Assembly: GCF_017696085.1 (NCBI RefSeq)
Contig: NZ_JAAORH010000003.1
Coordinates: 1 to 64,000, forward strand
DNA length: 64,000 bases
Source: Prochlorococcus marinus XMU1410
Lineage (GTDB): Bacteria > Cyanobacteriota > Cyanobacteriia > PCC-6307 > Cyanobiaceae
Direction: 5' to 3'
This document shows positions 46,221 to 54,946 of this stretch, one piece after another. The translations under genes and the position numbers were made by a program. The first letter of the stretch is position 1; each line of letters begins with the position of its first letter. The notes under the pieces are model-generated. The model did not search any database. It was given only the letters and a program-made list of their open reading frames with translations, and was not told the DNA's origin.

Positions 46221-46553
46221 TTAACCAAATGTTCTTCCATTCCAAGCCCACAAAGAAGCAGGTACATCCTCAAAAGAAATATAAATCTTATCTATTGGGA
46301 TCCCCATTTTGTCATGTATAAAATCGGATATTGGCTTTGCCATTTCTGAAGGATTTAGAGAACCTATTGATTTGATCTCTAAAAAGCAAGAAGGTGTCTC
46401 ATCTTCAAAATACATTTGGCAATTATCATCTATTTTCGCCATAACAAATCTTCTTGATTTATTAGTTAAAGATGAAATAAGAATCGAAATTTCTTCGAGT
46501 AATTTTCTTTTATCATTTACTTTCGCTGAAGTCGAAACATTAATGTAAGGCAT
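46221..46553 (-). CDS. MIF/phenylpyruvate tautomerase-like protein
   Basis: 110 residues. Pro2 after the initiator Met (MPYINVSTSA) is the catalytic base of the tautomerase superfamily; the length (about 115), beta-alpha-beta pattern, and GSLNPSEM and DKIYISFEDVPASLWAWNG fit MIF-type proteins. Enzymatic activity is likely but the natural substrate is unknown. The gene is followed on the same strand by DUF1824 and preceded by a 57-residue gene. Confidence 0.85.
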   Translation of the reverse strand: MPYINVSTSAKVNDKRKLLEEISILISSLTNKSRRFVMAKIDDNCQMYFEDETPSCFLEIKSIGSLNPSEMAKPISDFIHDKMGIPIDKIYISFEDVPASLWAWNGRTFG

Positions 46554-46555
46554 CT

Positions 46556-46729
46556 CTATGCAGCAAGATAATCTTTCTTAGAATCATTTTCCAGATAAAC
46601 AGTTTTATTTTTTAAATTTCTTTTTGATGAAAGATATGCCATATCATATGAACTTATTCCGTTTTTATAGGGATTGAAAAGAGCATTTTTAGATCTGTTT
46701 TTTTTGCTCCTTTTGAACTCAATCATCAT
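46556..46729 (-). CDS. small hypothetical protein (57 aa)
   Basis: Two consecutive ATG codons (46729 and 46726) begin a basic peptide, MMIEFKRSKKNRSKNALFNP, ending ENDSKKDYLAA. It stops 2 bases before the tautomerase gene start, implying translational coupling. Rich in Lys, Asn and Ser; no family known to me. Confidence 0.5.
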   Translation of the reverse strand: MMIEFKRSKKNRSKNALFNPYKNGISSYDMAYLSSKRNLKNKTVYLENDSKKDYLAA

Positions 46730-46879
46730 TATTAAGTCTTTAATTAATAACTTAACTTTTTTTGAATAGATGTCTAGTTTTTTTGAGAATTTTTAATTTA
46801 TTAAAAAAACATAAATTCCTAATACACAATTAGAATTACTTTTTACTAAATTTAATGTATAGATTCTAAATTATTTGTT

Positions 46880-47518
46880 TTGGAAGTTTTAAATAATTAT
46901 CAAAGGGAAAAACTTGATGAGAGTAATGACGAAGAATTTTATTCTGATCCAAAATTTGTTTATCATCTAGATGCAAACTTCAGGCAAAACCTATCAGATT
47001 TATATGAAAAAGAAATTGATAATTATTCAACTGTCCTTGATTTAATGTCCAGCTGGGATAGTTATTTACCTAAAGGGAAAAAATATAAAAAAGTTATTGG
47101 GCATGGTTTAAACAAACAAGAACTTGAAAGAAACAAAATTTTTGATTCTTATTGGATACAAAATTTTAATTTAAGTCAAAAAATTCCGCTAGGTAGTGAA
47201 AGCGTTGATTATTGCTTAATGGTAGCAGCATGGCAATATTTACAGTATCCAGAGAATTTAACGAAAGAAATAGCAAGAATATTGAGCAAAAAGGGGAAAA
47301 TTATTATTGCTTTTTCAAACAGGGCATTTTGGCATAAAGCCCCTAAAATATGGACTTCATCTACTGAAGAAGAAAGGGTCAAATATGTAAGAAAAGTATT
47401 AATCTCAAACGGATTTAATGAGCCAAAAATTATCAAAAAGTTTACTGAACCAGCACTTAATATCTTTAATTTTTTAAAAAAAGACCCATTTTATTGTTTA
47501 ATCGCAACCAGCGAGTAA
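46880..47518 (+). CDS. SAM-dependent methyltransferase-like protein
   Basis: 212 residues from a TTG. VLDLMSSWDSYLP resembles the SAM-binding motif I of class I methyltransferases (VLDLxxGxG) with the glycines replaced, VIGHGLNKQEL motif II-like, and LGSESVDYCLMVAAWQYLQYPE motif IV. Glycine loss in motif I is odd but seen in the cyanobacterial and plastid proteins of this kind. Substrate unknown. Confidence 0.75.
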   Translation: MEVLNNYQREKLDESNDEEFYSDPKFVYHLDANFRQNLSDLYEKEIDNYSTVLDLMSSWDSYLPKGKKYKKVIGHGLNKQELERNKIFDSYWIQNFNLSQKIPLGSESVDYCLMVAAWQYLQYPENLTKEIARILSKKGKIIIAFSNRAFWHKAPKIWTSSTEEERVKYVRKVLISNGFNEPKIIKKFTEPALNIFNFLKKDPFYCLIATSE

Positions 47519-47554
47519 ATTTTTAATTGCATTGCATTGAATTAAACAACAACT

Positions 47555-47585
47555 CTATGAAAAAGTTATCAACTATTTTTCATAG
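47555..47585. repeat. perfect 10-bp inverted repeat
   Basis: CTATGAAAAA (47555-47564) and TTTTTCATAG (47576-47585) around an 11-base loop, between the methyltransferase-like gene and the 81-residue gene. No T run follows on the plus strand immediately; it may be a terminator-like or regulatory hairpin. Confidence 0.5.
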
Positions 47586-47632
47586 CCACACTTTTAATTT
47601 TTTACTAATATTGGGTAGTTAGAATTAATCAT

Positions 47633-47878
47633 ATGGGTTCTAAAAGAGAAAAATATCCTGAAAAATGTCCTTGGGACCTTGGCCCTAATCAACATTTATC
47701 AAAAGAAGAGCACTGGACTTTAAGATTAGGAGAAGCAAATGTATGCTTTAGCAAAAATAAATTAGATAATAATTATTTTCATGTAATTAGTAATGAAAAT
47801 GAAGAGCAAATTCTAGCTTTTAGAGCAAGACTTTTATATCAAAAACTACTTGATAAAGGTTTTAGATTGGTTGAATAA
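47633..47878 (+). CDS. hypothetical protein (81 aa)
   Basis: ATG at 47633. MGSKREKYPEKCPWDLGPNQ, then HLSKEEHWTLRLGEANVCFSKNKLDNNYFHVISN, and an alpha-helical tail. Soluble. No family recognised; the WDLGP-NQH start looks like a conserved picocyanobacterial type. Convergent with DUF3386 (6-base gap). Confidence 0.6.
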   Translation: MGSKREKYPEKCPWDLGPNQHLSKEEHWTLRLGEANVCFSKNKLDNNYFHVISNENEEQILAFRARLLYQKLLDKGFRLVE

Positions 47879-47884
47879 AAAAAC

Positions 47885-48538
47885 CTAATTTAATAAGCAT
47901 AGATCATCGAAGACAAACTTTTGTGTTTCTTCTTCTTGATTTTGGTTTAAGTATTTTATTGTCCTTGAATTTAATATCCAATAATCGTCTTTACCCAAAT
48001 TTAGGAATTCATCCTCATATTCCAATTTTTGAGAATTCGCCTTAAATGTATTTGGATCAATTTGTTGACTACTATATTTTTTACTAAGGGAACCTGTTCC
48101 TGTATCTAAAAATTCTTCAACAAAAATTTCGATTATTATTCCATGAATTTTTCTATAGACCATATTAATACAGTTATTTTTAACTCTATATTTATCACCT
48201 TTATTCTTACCTGAAACACTCATTTCAATTCCACTTTCAGAGTTTTTTAGCAAATTAAAATTATTTTCTGAGTGCACTGCTTCGAATTCTTTTTTTACCC
48301 TATGAATACATACTTCAAATAACTGAGAGGCAATACTTTTAACAACTTTCTCATCTTTTATATTTTGAATATTTGGTTTAAAATCTTTACCTAATACAAA
48401 TTCACCTTTATAGGTATTATCGTTAGTGAATAAAATACATTTACCTTGGTAACCATGAAAATCATGTTTCCAGGTGTAACGATTTTCATAAGCCTTTTTA
48501 AATATCTCCTTACAATTAATTTCTTTTAGATTATCCAT
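47885..48538 (-). CDS. DUF3386 family protein
   Basis: 217 residues from the ATG at 48538. An in-frame extension upstream runs through the pcb terminator and into the pcb 3' end, so it is rejected. EIFKKAYENRYTWKHDFHGYQGKC matches the DUF3386 start; C-terminal part is beta-rich. Unknown function. It lies downstream of the pcb terminator, so it probably has its own promoter. Confidence 0.8.
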   Translation of the reverse strand: MDNLKEINCKEIFKKAYENRYTWKHDFHGYQGKCILFTNDNTYKGEFVLGKDFKPNIQNIKDEKVVKSIASQLFEVCIHRVKKEFEAVHSENNFNLLKNSESGIEMSVSGKNKGDKYRVKNNCINMVYRKIHGIIIEIFVEEFLDTGTGSLSKKYSSQQIDPNTFKANSQKLEYEDEFLNLGKDDYWILNSRTIKYLNQNQEEETQKFVFDDLCLLN

Positions 48539-48567
48539 TAATTTTTGAATACATGAGATAATTCTAC

Positions 48568-48600
48568 AAAAAAAAACCTCCCTATTAGAGGAGAGGTTTT
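48568..48600 (-). terminator. terminator of the pcb gene
   Basis: AAAACCTC (48573-48580) pairs with GAGGTTTT (48593-48600); an inner CCT/AGG adds 3 bp after one bulged A; 5-base loop. T run on the minus strand. 15 bases after the pcb stop. Confidence 0.9.
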
Positions 48601-48614
48601 TAAAATTGATTAAA

Positions 48615-49673
48615 CTAGTTTTGAGTAATTTTTGTATTTTCGATATTGTCAAAAGCTTGACCAATTTTCTTAAAGTCAAATCCCATTGCTCTTAGTGCAT
48701 GCCAAAGATGACCTTGTAAGAAAAAGAAACCCAAATAAAAATGAGTATTAGCAAGCCAGGCTCTTGAACTATAAGCTCCTGAACCTAAATCTACTGTATC
48801 AGTAAAATAGGGAGCGAATTCAAATTGAAGCTTTAAAGGTTCTCCATATAGATCAACTGGATATATGGTTGTATTTGAAGCACACCAAAAAGCAGCAACA
48901 AAAGCCATATAAGAAACACCAACAACTGAGTATGACAGAATTGCCTCAGCGCCAAGTAATCCTTTTCCTTTAAATTCTGTATATTCTCCAAATTGCTTAG
49001 TACAAATATGGAAAACACCTCCAATTATTTCGAGGAAAGCTAGGAAAGCATGTCCTCCCATAACGTCTTCAAGACTATCTATTTTTAAAAAATCAAATTG
49101 ATGATTCCAGATAGCTGCAATGTCTAAATTGTAAATAACTTGTCTTGTAGATCCTATTGCTGGGTCGTAAATTCCATGAATACGAGCCCATTCAACGAAC
49201 ATAATTGCTCCAAGCCCAAGAAAGATAAGATGATGACCAAGAATAAAAGTTAATTTATCTGGGTCATCCCATTCGAAATCAAATTTTTGTGGCTTACTAT
49301 TTTCTGGGTAGTCTCCAAGATCACCTGCAAATTTGTTGGAATGTAGTAATCCCCCAGCTCCTAATACTGCTGAAAAAATTAGATGTAATGTGCAAATTAC
49401 AACAATTCCATATGGTTCTGTAATAACACCATTTTCAACGCCACCAATTCCAATACCTGCTAGGTGAGGCAAAACAATTGCTTTCTGTGCACCCATTGGA
49501 ATACTCGCGTCGTAACGAGCCAATTCAAATAATCCAAAAGCTCCTGCCCAGAACATCATTAGACCAGCATGGGCAGCATGAGCAGCTATGAATTTACCTG
49601 AACGGCCAACAACACCAGAATTCCCTGCGTACCAGTCATAGGTGACATCAGATTTTCCGTAAGTTTGTAACAC
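48615..49673 (-). CDS. pcbA: divinyl chlorophyll a/b-binding light-harvesting protein Pcb
   Basis: 352 residues, six-helix CP43-like without the large lumenal loop: paired His in helices (AAHAAHAGLMMF, LGHHLIFLGLG, GHAFLAFLEIIGGVFHI, QGHLWHALRAM) bind chlorophyll. The IsiA/Pcb-family architecture and length match the single Pcb of high-light Prochlorococcus. Main antenna, replacing phycobilisomes. It follows isiB on the same strand with a 143-base gap and ends at a strong terminator. Confidence 0.96.
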   Translation of the reverse strand: MLQTYGKSDVTYDWYAGNSGVVGRSGKFIAAHAAHAGLMMFWAGAFGLFELARYDASIPMGAQKAIVLPHLAGIGIGGVENGVITEPYGIVVICTLHLIFSAVLGAGGLLHSNKFAGDLGDYPENSKPQKFDFEWDDPDKLTFILGHHLIFLGLGAIMFVEWARIHGIYDPAIGSTRQVIYNLDIAAIWNHQFDFLKIDSLEDVMGGHAFLAFLEIIGGVFHICTKQFGEYTEFKGKGLLGAEAILSYSVVGVSYMAFVAAFWCASNTTIYPVDLYGEPLKLQFEFAPYFTDTVDLGSGAYSSRAWLANTHFYLGFFFLQGHLWHALRAMGFDFKKIGQAFDNIENTKITQN

Positions 49674-49816
49674 TTGATTTAAGTAAACAGCAAATTGAGC
49701 ATATTTCTTATCGCTATTGTTTTTACATGTTCTTTACAGATTTAATTACTTATGTAAAAAAAACATATTGTGAAAGAACAAATGTTACAAACTAAGGAAG
49801 TAATATCTGAGAAAGC

Positions 49817-50341
49817 TTACTCCAATGAAGGGATTTCACCCTTAAGCTGAGAAGCCCATGTTTCAAGACGCGAATCGGTCAAATCAGATTCACTATCCTC
49901 ATCAAGAGGTAATCCACAAAAGCTTTCTCCAATAACGCTTTTAGACTCATCAAATGTATAAGAAGATTTGTCTACATATCCGACCATTTCGGCACCTGCT
50001 TTTGTGAAGTAGCTATGAAGTTCTTCCATTGCATCACAATAGTTTTCTGTATATGTAGAAGAATCTCCTAAACCAAAAATTGCAACTTTTTTCCCTGATA
50101 AACTAAGTTCACCAATATCCTCTAAGATTGAATCCCATGCAGTTCCAGATCTTTCTTCATCGGCACCAGTATTCCAAGTAGGTATCCCGCAGATAATTCC
50201 ATCAAGACCTTCAAATTCTGAAAGATCATCCACATCAGATACATCTTTTGGTGCTTCTGCTGAAGAGATAAAGTTGTGAAGACGATCAGCTACGTCTTCA
50301 GTTTTTCCAGTTGTAGTTGCGTAATAAATTCCTACAGTCAT
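49817..50341 (-). CDS. isiB: flavodoxin
   Basis: 174 residues, long-chain type. YYATTTGKTEDVADRL (FMN phosphate loop), CGIPTWNTGADEERSG (W57-type loop) and GLGDSSTYTENYCDAM are diagnostic. Replaces ferredoxin under iron limitation. In other cyanobacteria isiB lies behind the Pcb-like gene isiA; here the order is isiB then pcb. Confidence 0.97.
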   Translation of the reverse strand: MTVGIYYATTTGKTEDVADRLHNFISSAEAPKDVSDVDDLSEFEGLDGIICGIPTWNTGADEERSGTAWDSILEDIGELSLSGKKVAIFGLGDSSTYTENYCDAMEELHSYFTKAGAEMVGYVDKSSYTFDESKSVIGESFCGLPLDEDSESDLTDSRLETWASQLKGEIPSLE

Positions 50342-50481
50342 AACTTCAAAATGTTTACATTAAAATAATAAAATCTAAAAACGTTAAATTAATTTCTTTA
50401 AAAACTTTTTCATGTAAAATTTTATACTAATCAACGTAAGAAAAATTTTTTGAGAATAATTTATAAAAAATTCAAGCCATC

Positions 50482-51216
50482 GTGACTGACAAATTTCAAA
50501 ATGAAATAAAAAATCTCATTGAAGAATTCAACTTTAATGGGCATAAACAATTCAAATTAATTGTTTTATTTGGTTTATTGGGAGATTTTGATAGCTTTGA
50601 ATATGCAATAAATTTGAAAAGTTTTATCGATAAAAATCATGAAAGAAATTTAGATGTTTTCGCAATTGCTATTGGGAACCAAAATGGGAAAGAAAAATTC
50701 TGTAAATTTACTGGCTTTCATAAAGAAAATTTAATAGTTGTTTCTGATAATCAAATTCATAATAATTTAAAAGTCTCAAGAGGATTAGATATTGGACTAG
50801 GAGGTTGGATCAATATGCTTTTGATGTTATCAGGAATAAATTCTTTTAAAACAATTAAAGAAGTTATTAGAGGTTATACCGGCGACCGAAAAGCAAAGAA
50901 AATCTATTCAGAATTTGACAAAATTGATGTTTTAAACTTTTTAAAATTTTCAGGTAATTCTTTTAAAAAGGTTTTCGGGGATGGTTATTTGAGACCATTT
51001 GAATTGGCAACATTTAGATTAAATAATATGAATGAAATAATTCAAAATTGGAGTGATTATATTCTTAATGAAGAATACCTTCCTCAAAGAGGGGCTTCTT
51101 TTCTGTTGAATAATAAAAATCAAATTATTTATAAATTTTTTTCAAACGATGTGCTTGGATATTCATCAAATATGAGAGATCCCTTAGGGTTTTTAACCGA
51201 TTTAATTAAAGAATAG
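50482..51216 (+). CDS. AhpC/TSA-like (peroxiredoxin-type thioredoxin fold) protein
   Basis: 244 residues from GTG (50482). The protein resembles the cyanobacterial AhpC/TSA annotation group: a thioredoxin-like fold with LIVLFGLLGDFDSFEYAINLKSFID, then VFAIAIGNQNGKEKFCKFTGF and LNNKNQIIYKFFSNDVLG. No clear peroxidatic PxxxT/SxxC motif is visible, so peroxidase function is doubtful. Divergent from isiB. Function unknown. Confidence 0.65.
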   Translation: MTDKFQNEIKNLIEEFNFNGHKQFKLIVLFGLLGDFDSFEYAINLKSFIDKNHERNLDVFAIAIGNQNGKEKFCKFTGFHKENLIVVSDNQIHNNLKVSRGLDIGLGGWINMLLMLSGINSFKTIKEVIRGYTGDRKAKKIYSEFDKIDVLNFLKFSGNSFKKVFGDGYLRPFELATFRLNNMNEIIQNWSDYILNEEYLPQRGASFLLNNKNQIIYKFFSNDVLGYSSNMRDPLGFLTDLIKE

Positions 51217-51232
51217 TTTTTATAATATTTTT

Positions 51233-51493
51233 ATGAATATAGATATATATTTTGGATATTTTGCAGCGATTTTAACAACAGCAGCATTTCTACCTCAATT
51301 GATAAAAACTTTAAAAACAAAAAAGGCAGATGATGTTTCTTTGACAACATTAATAATGTTTATTATCGGTGTTTTATCTTGGATTATTTACGGTTATAAA
51401 ATTTCTTCTACACCAATATTGATAGCAAATTTGATTACCCTGATCTTAAATTTATTGATATTATTCTCTAAAGTATATTTTTCAAAAAACTAA
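51233..51493 (+). CDS. SemiSWEET-type PQ-loop transporter
   Basis: 86 residues, three helices: FGYFAAILTTAAFLPQLIKTLKTKKADDVSLTTLIMF is the PQ-loop signature with its conserved Pro-Gln pair, followed by two helices. SemiSWEETs dimerise to move small sugars. Located 16 bases after the preceding gene, possibly same operon. Confidence 0.85.
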   Translation: MNIDIYFGYFAAILTTAAFLPQLIKTLKTKKADDVSLTTLIMFIIGVLSWIIYGYKISSTPILIANLITLILNLLILFSKVYFSKN

Positions 51494-51578
51494 AAAGAGT
51501 AAATTTTTTTTTAAAAGTAATTAACCTTAGATTTATTACTCTAATCTTGATTAAAATAGAACAAAAAATTTACTGATT

Positions 51579-51803
51579 TTGAAAACTTCAAAATGCTGGG
51601 TTTGGTTTAAAGGAAGCCTTAACAATGGTGGATATTGGAAAGAAGGTTTTACATGTACTTTTGATGAGAACCCAGGAGTTTTAATAGAAAGTCCTGCTTA
51701 CGTAACTTGTCGGGTTCCTACATGGAGAGTTTTGACTAAAGAACCAGAAAATTTATACAAATCTCCTCTCATTCCTGACAAAGCAATCTGGAAAATAATT
51801 TAA
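51579..51803 (+). CDS. hypothetical protein (74 aa)
   Basis: TTG start at 51579. Compact beta-like sequence with Trp- and Cys-rich positions: CWVWFKGSLNNGGYWKEGFTCTFDENPG, ESPAYVTCRVPTWRV. No membrane span or signal. I do not recognise it. Lies 85 bases after SemiSWEET. Confidence 0.55.
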   Translation: MKTSKCWVWFKGSLNNGGYWKEGFTCTFDENPGVLIESPAYVTCRVPTWRVLTKEPENLYKSPLIPDKAIWKII

Positions 51804-51873
51804 ATTCTCAATTAACAATAAAAAACTTTTTGACTGCACTACGGCGAGTTAAAATTGCTTAAATAAATATTTA

Positions 51874-52803
51874 ATTAATACCATCTACTCTCTTTTTATA
51901 AATATTATCCCTTTTTTAATCTTTGGTTTTCTTCTGGGGAAAAAGAATCCAAAGATATCAAAATATATAGCAAGACCTCTAATAAGATTTGGCATTCCAT
52001 TAAGTGTAATGGGTCTCCTATTAAAGGAAGGTATAGATATAAACCTAATTAAAAGTGCATTTTTAGCATTCTCTGTAATTGGATTTTTAATAACTTTAAT
52101 AAATATAATCCCAATATTTAAGAAGAGGCTTCCAAATTACACATTGCAGCTAGCAGGCCTAATAGGTAATACATCATTTCTTGGAATACCAATTGCGCTA
52201 GCTCTTCTAGATTCAACAACTATAAATTTCACTATTGGATTTGATTTAGGAACAACACTATTCGCTTGGATATTTGGACCTTTTTTTCTTCAAGAAAAAT
52301 CCAACAGCAATAACATCCCAAACATCAAAGGACTAATAAATGCATTGATAAATAGCCCTGCATCAAGAGGGATTATTGGTGTACTTCTCGCATATCTTTT
52401 TCAAATAGATGAAATTTTGGGCAATTATCTTTGGATTCCTGCAAGAATAGTTATTGCTTTAGCAATAATAATTGTGGGAACAAGACTTGGAATAATCACA
52501 AATCAAAATGAGAAGATTTTGGATCTAAATGAAGAAATTAAATTTTCAATATTATTAAAGTTATTTATTTTTCCCTTTATTATCTTTTTAATATGCAAAT
52601 TATTAAATTTTAACTTCTATCAATCATCTGCAGTAATTCTTCAGGCAGCAACCCCAACGGCAATATCCACAATATTAATGGCAGAAGCTTATGGTGTTAA
52701 ACAAAAAATAGCTTCAAAAATTCTTTTTACTACAACCTTAATTTCAATAATTACAATTCCTCTATTAAAATTGTTTATGAATTTATTTATTCAAACAACT
52801 TGA
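51874..52803 (+). CDS. AEC (auxin efflux carrier)-family transporter, non-canonical start
   Basis: About 309 residues if started at ATT (51874). The first ATG, at 52009, would remove the first membrane helix, which is clearly encoded upstream in the same frame (SLFINIIPFLIFGFLLGKKN...LSVMGLLLK). The frame is open from 51853, after a stop at 51850, and contains no ATG, GTG or TTG before 52009. Eight to ten membrane helices, and QAATPTAISTILMAEAYG near the end is the typical AEC signature. Either a rare start codon or a damaged start. Confidence 0.75.
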   Translation: MNTIYSLFINIIPFLIFGFLLGKKNPKISKYIARPLIRFGIPLSVMGLLLKEGIDINLIKSAFLAFSVIGFLITLINIIPIFKKRLPNYTLQLAGLIGNTSFLGIPIALALLDSTTINFTIGFDLGTTLFAWIFGPFFLQEKSNSNNIPNIKGLINALINSPASRGIIGVLLAYLFQIDEILGNYLWIPARIVIALAIIIVGTRLGIITNQNEKILDLNEEIKFSILLKLFIFPFIIFLICKLLNFNFYQSSAVILQAATPTAISTILMAEAYGVKQKIASKILFTTTLISIITIPLLKLFMNLFIQTT

Positions 52804-52883
52804 ATAAAGGCCCTTTATGCATGATTAATGAATATTGTAAAGATTATATCCTGATAACTAAATAATGTCTTAAGATTTAGTGT

Positions 52884-53135
52884 ATGAAGTCAGCAAACCC
52901 TGAAAATGAATACATCCCTTTAGATCTAAGGATTTCTGTGAGGAGGGATACTCTAAGGCTTATCTCAGAGATGGCTCAAGATATGGGAATAAGCATTAAT
53001 GAAGTTTTTAGTTTTTTAGCCGAAGATTCTGTCATCGATCTCGAATTAATGGAAGATTTAAATAAGATCAATATCCCAAGCAAGTGCAGCATTGATGATT
53101 TAAAAAATGCTCTTCTTAAAAAAAGACTTTGTTAA
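52884..53135 (+). CDS. hypothetical protein, possibly ribbon-helix-helix-like
   Basis: 83 residues, ATG 52884. IPLDLRISVRRDTLRLISEMAQDMGISINEVFSFLAEDS has the pattern of a short beta-strand plus two helices as in ribbon-helix-helix repressors, but the match is loose. Acidic C-terminal half. Could be a small DNA-binding regulator. Its end overlaps the GT39 gene end by 4 bases. Confidence 0.5.
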   Translation: MKSANPENEYIPLDLRISVRRDTLRLISEMAQDMGISINEVFSFLAEDSVIDLELMEDLNKINIPSKCSIDDLKNALLKKRLC

Positions 53136-54937
53136 AATTTTTCAACTTTTCTATTTTCCCAGTCAGATTTATAACCACTTTTAACTAAAAGTCTCGAATA
53201 CTTATTTAAATCACTTTTTTGAATTCTCCATAAATTATAAATTCCAAATTTGCCCAATTTCTTATGATTAATTTTTGACCATTGCTGTTGGCGGGCAGAG
53301 TATTCATCAATCACGACTAATAGAGATTTGTATTCATAATCAGGTTGATCCTCATAATTCTCTCTCCTATCAGTATTTAGCCTTTCTGAAAGATTAATTA
53401 ACCCCTCTTCAGTGTTTGGTTCATAAAAAACTATTTGTCTCGAATAATAATGTAATGAAGGTTTTCTTATCCCAATCATTGCTAAAGTTTCCCTTCCCTC
53501 GCGAATATCTAAAATTAATTTTGAGATATTCCTTAAAGGTAATTGCCTTGAAGTATCTGCTAATTTTCTAATTGGCGACATCAAATAAGATTGTCCAATT
53601 AAAAGCAAAATTTGGAGATAAACAAGGATATTTCTAGATTTTAAAGAAAATAAGATTATTGCAAAAAGGGTAAATGAAGAGAATAATAATTTAGCTTTAA
53701 AAATTATCCCGGAGTTTATAAGATCGGATGCAAGATTAGGCATTTCGGGATCATTAATTGAACTCAACCAAATATTTGAGAAAAAGAATGCTATTGAGAA
53801 GCCAAACAAAATTAAAATATTAACAACCCAGAAATATGAATAACTTTTATTTACCTTTTTTAAGCTTATAAAGCTATTACTTGTTAATAATGCAGCCGCT
53901 GGAATTGCTGGCAACCAATAGCTAGGTAGTTTCGTCGCAGAGAGACTAAAGAAGATTAAAACTGACGTTAACCAACAAAAAGAGTATGTATAAAGGGTTT
54001 CAGTTACATTGCAACTTTCTTTTGAACTTTTATAGAAATCCTCAAAGGTTTTAAATATCCCATGATACAAAAAAGGAGTGAATGGTAATGAAGCCAATAT
54101 CATTATGTAAAGAAAAAACCAGAATGGTTCTGCATGATTATTAACAACTGAGGTATATCTTTGAAAATTATGGTAACCAAAAAAATTATCCCAAAAAGGC
54201 TTTCCCTCTTTTAAAAGTTCTAATATGTACCATGGAATACTTATTAGTATTGTTATTAAAAAACCTTTCTTAGGGTTTATCTTACTGAGTAACTTTTTCC
54301 AATTCTTCTGACAAAACAAGAAAGACGTAATAGTCAATAATGCCAAAACAAACGCAACAGGTCCTTTAACTAAAATTGCAAAACCTAAAAAAACCCAAGC
54401 TGAAATGCATTGATCATTCTTTTCACTTGCCATTCTTCTCCAAAACAAAAGAAGACTTATCCCTAAGGTTCCAGTTAAAAGGGCATCACTCACGGCAGTT
54501 CTACTCCAAATAATTATTAATGGAGAAAGAGCAAAGCCTAATGATGCAACTATTGGAGTTAGGAATTGACTGTCACTCTTCTGTGGCCAACAAAACAACG
54601 TATCTCCAATCATCAGCATTAAGAATAATGATGCCAAAGCTGAAGGGAGTCTTGCTGAGAGAGTCCCGAAACTATCCCAAATCTCGTTTTTCGGTAATGA
54701 GTAAAAAAAACCCATTAGCCAATATATCAGTGGAGGCTTATCAAAACGAAATATGCCATTAACTTTTGGAGTTAACCAATCACCAGATTCACTCATTGAC
54801 CTGGCTGCAGCAGCAAATAAAGGGGGAGTTTCATCCACCAATCCTGTAGTACCTAGACCTAAGATAAATATAATGATCCCACAAACTAAAACTATCAATA
54901 AGGTTATGAGCCTTTTTTTTGAGTTAAGAAAAATCAT
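53132..54937 (-). CDS. ArnT/PMT-type (GT39) membrane glycosyltransferase
   Basis: 601 residues, about 12 membrane helices. LVDETPPLFAAAARSMSESGDWLTPKVNGIFRFDKPPLIYWLMG is the typical first-loop motif with the acidic pair (DE) and RFDKPPL. The C-terminal part is soluble. Such enzymes use a polyprenyl-phosphate sugar and modify lipid A, glycolipids or proteins on the outside of the cytoplasmic membrane. Downstream of a GT4 gene, so a cell-surface role is likely. Confidence 0.88.
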   Translation of the reverse strand: MIFLNSKKRLITLLIVLVCGIIIFILGLGTTGLVDETPPLFAAAARSMSESGDWLTPKVNGIFRFDKPPLIYWLMGFFYSLPKNEIWDSFGTLSARLPSALASLFLMLMIGDTLFCWPQKSDSQFLTPIVASLGFALSPLIIIWSRTAVSDALLTGTLGISLLLFWRRMASEKNDQCISAWVFLGFAILVKGPVAFVLALLTITSFLFCQKNWKKLLSKINPKKGFLITILISIPWYILELLKEGKPFWDNFFGYHNFQRYTSVVNNHAEPFWFFLYIMILASLPFTPFLYHGIFKTFEDFYKSSKESCNVTETLYTYSFCWLTSVLIFFSLSATKLPSYWLPAIPAAALLTSNSFISLKKVNKSYSYFWVVNILILFGFSIAFFFSNIWLSSINDPEMPNLASDLINSGIIFKAKLLFSSFTLFAIILFSLKSRNILVYLQILLLIGQSYLMSPIRKLADTSRQLPLRNISKLILDIREGRETLAMIGIRKPSLHYYSRQIVFYEPNTEEGLINLSERLNTDRRENYEDQPDYEYKSLLVVIDEYSARQQQWSKINHKKLGKFGIYNLWRIQKSDLNKYSRLLVKSGYKSDWENRKVEKF

Positions 54938-54946
54938 TCTATATTA

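Noticed and set aside
47885-48679. Extended start of the DUF3386 gene to 48679
   Set aside because: Would run through the pcb terminator and into the pcb coding region; the ATG at 48538 gives the normal domain start.
48615-49673. Pcb considered as a second psbC copy
   Set aside because: Lacks the large lumenal loop and MRFWD segment of CP43, and has the Pcb length of 352.
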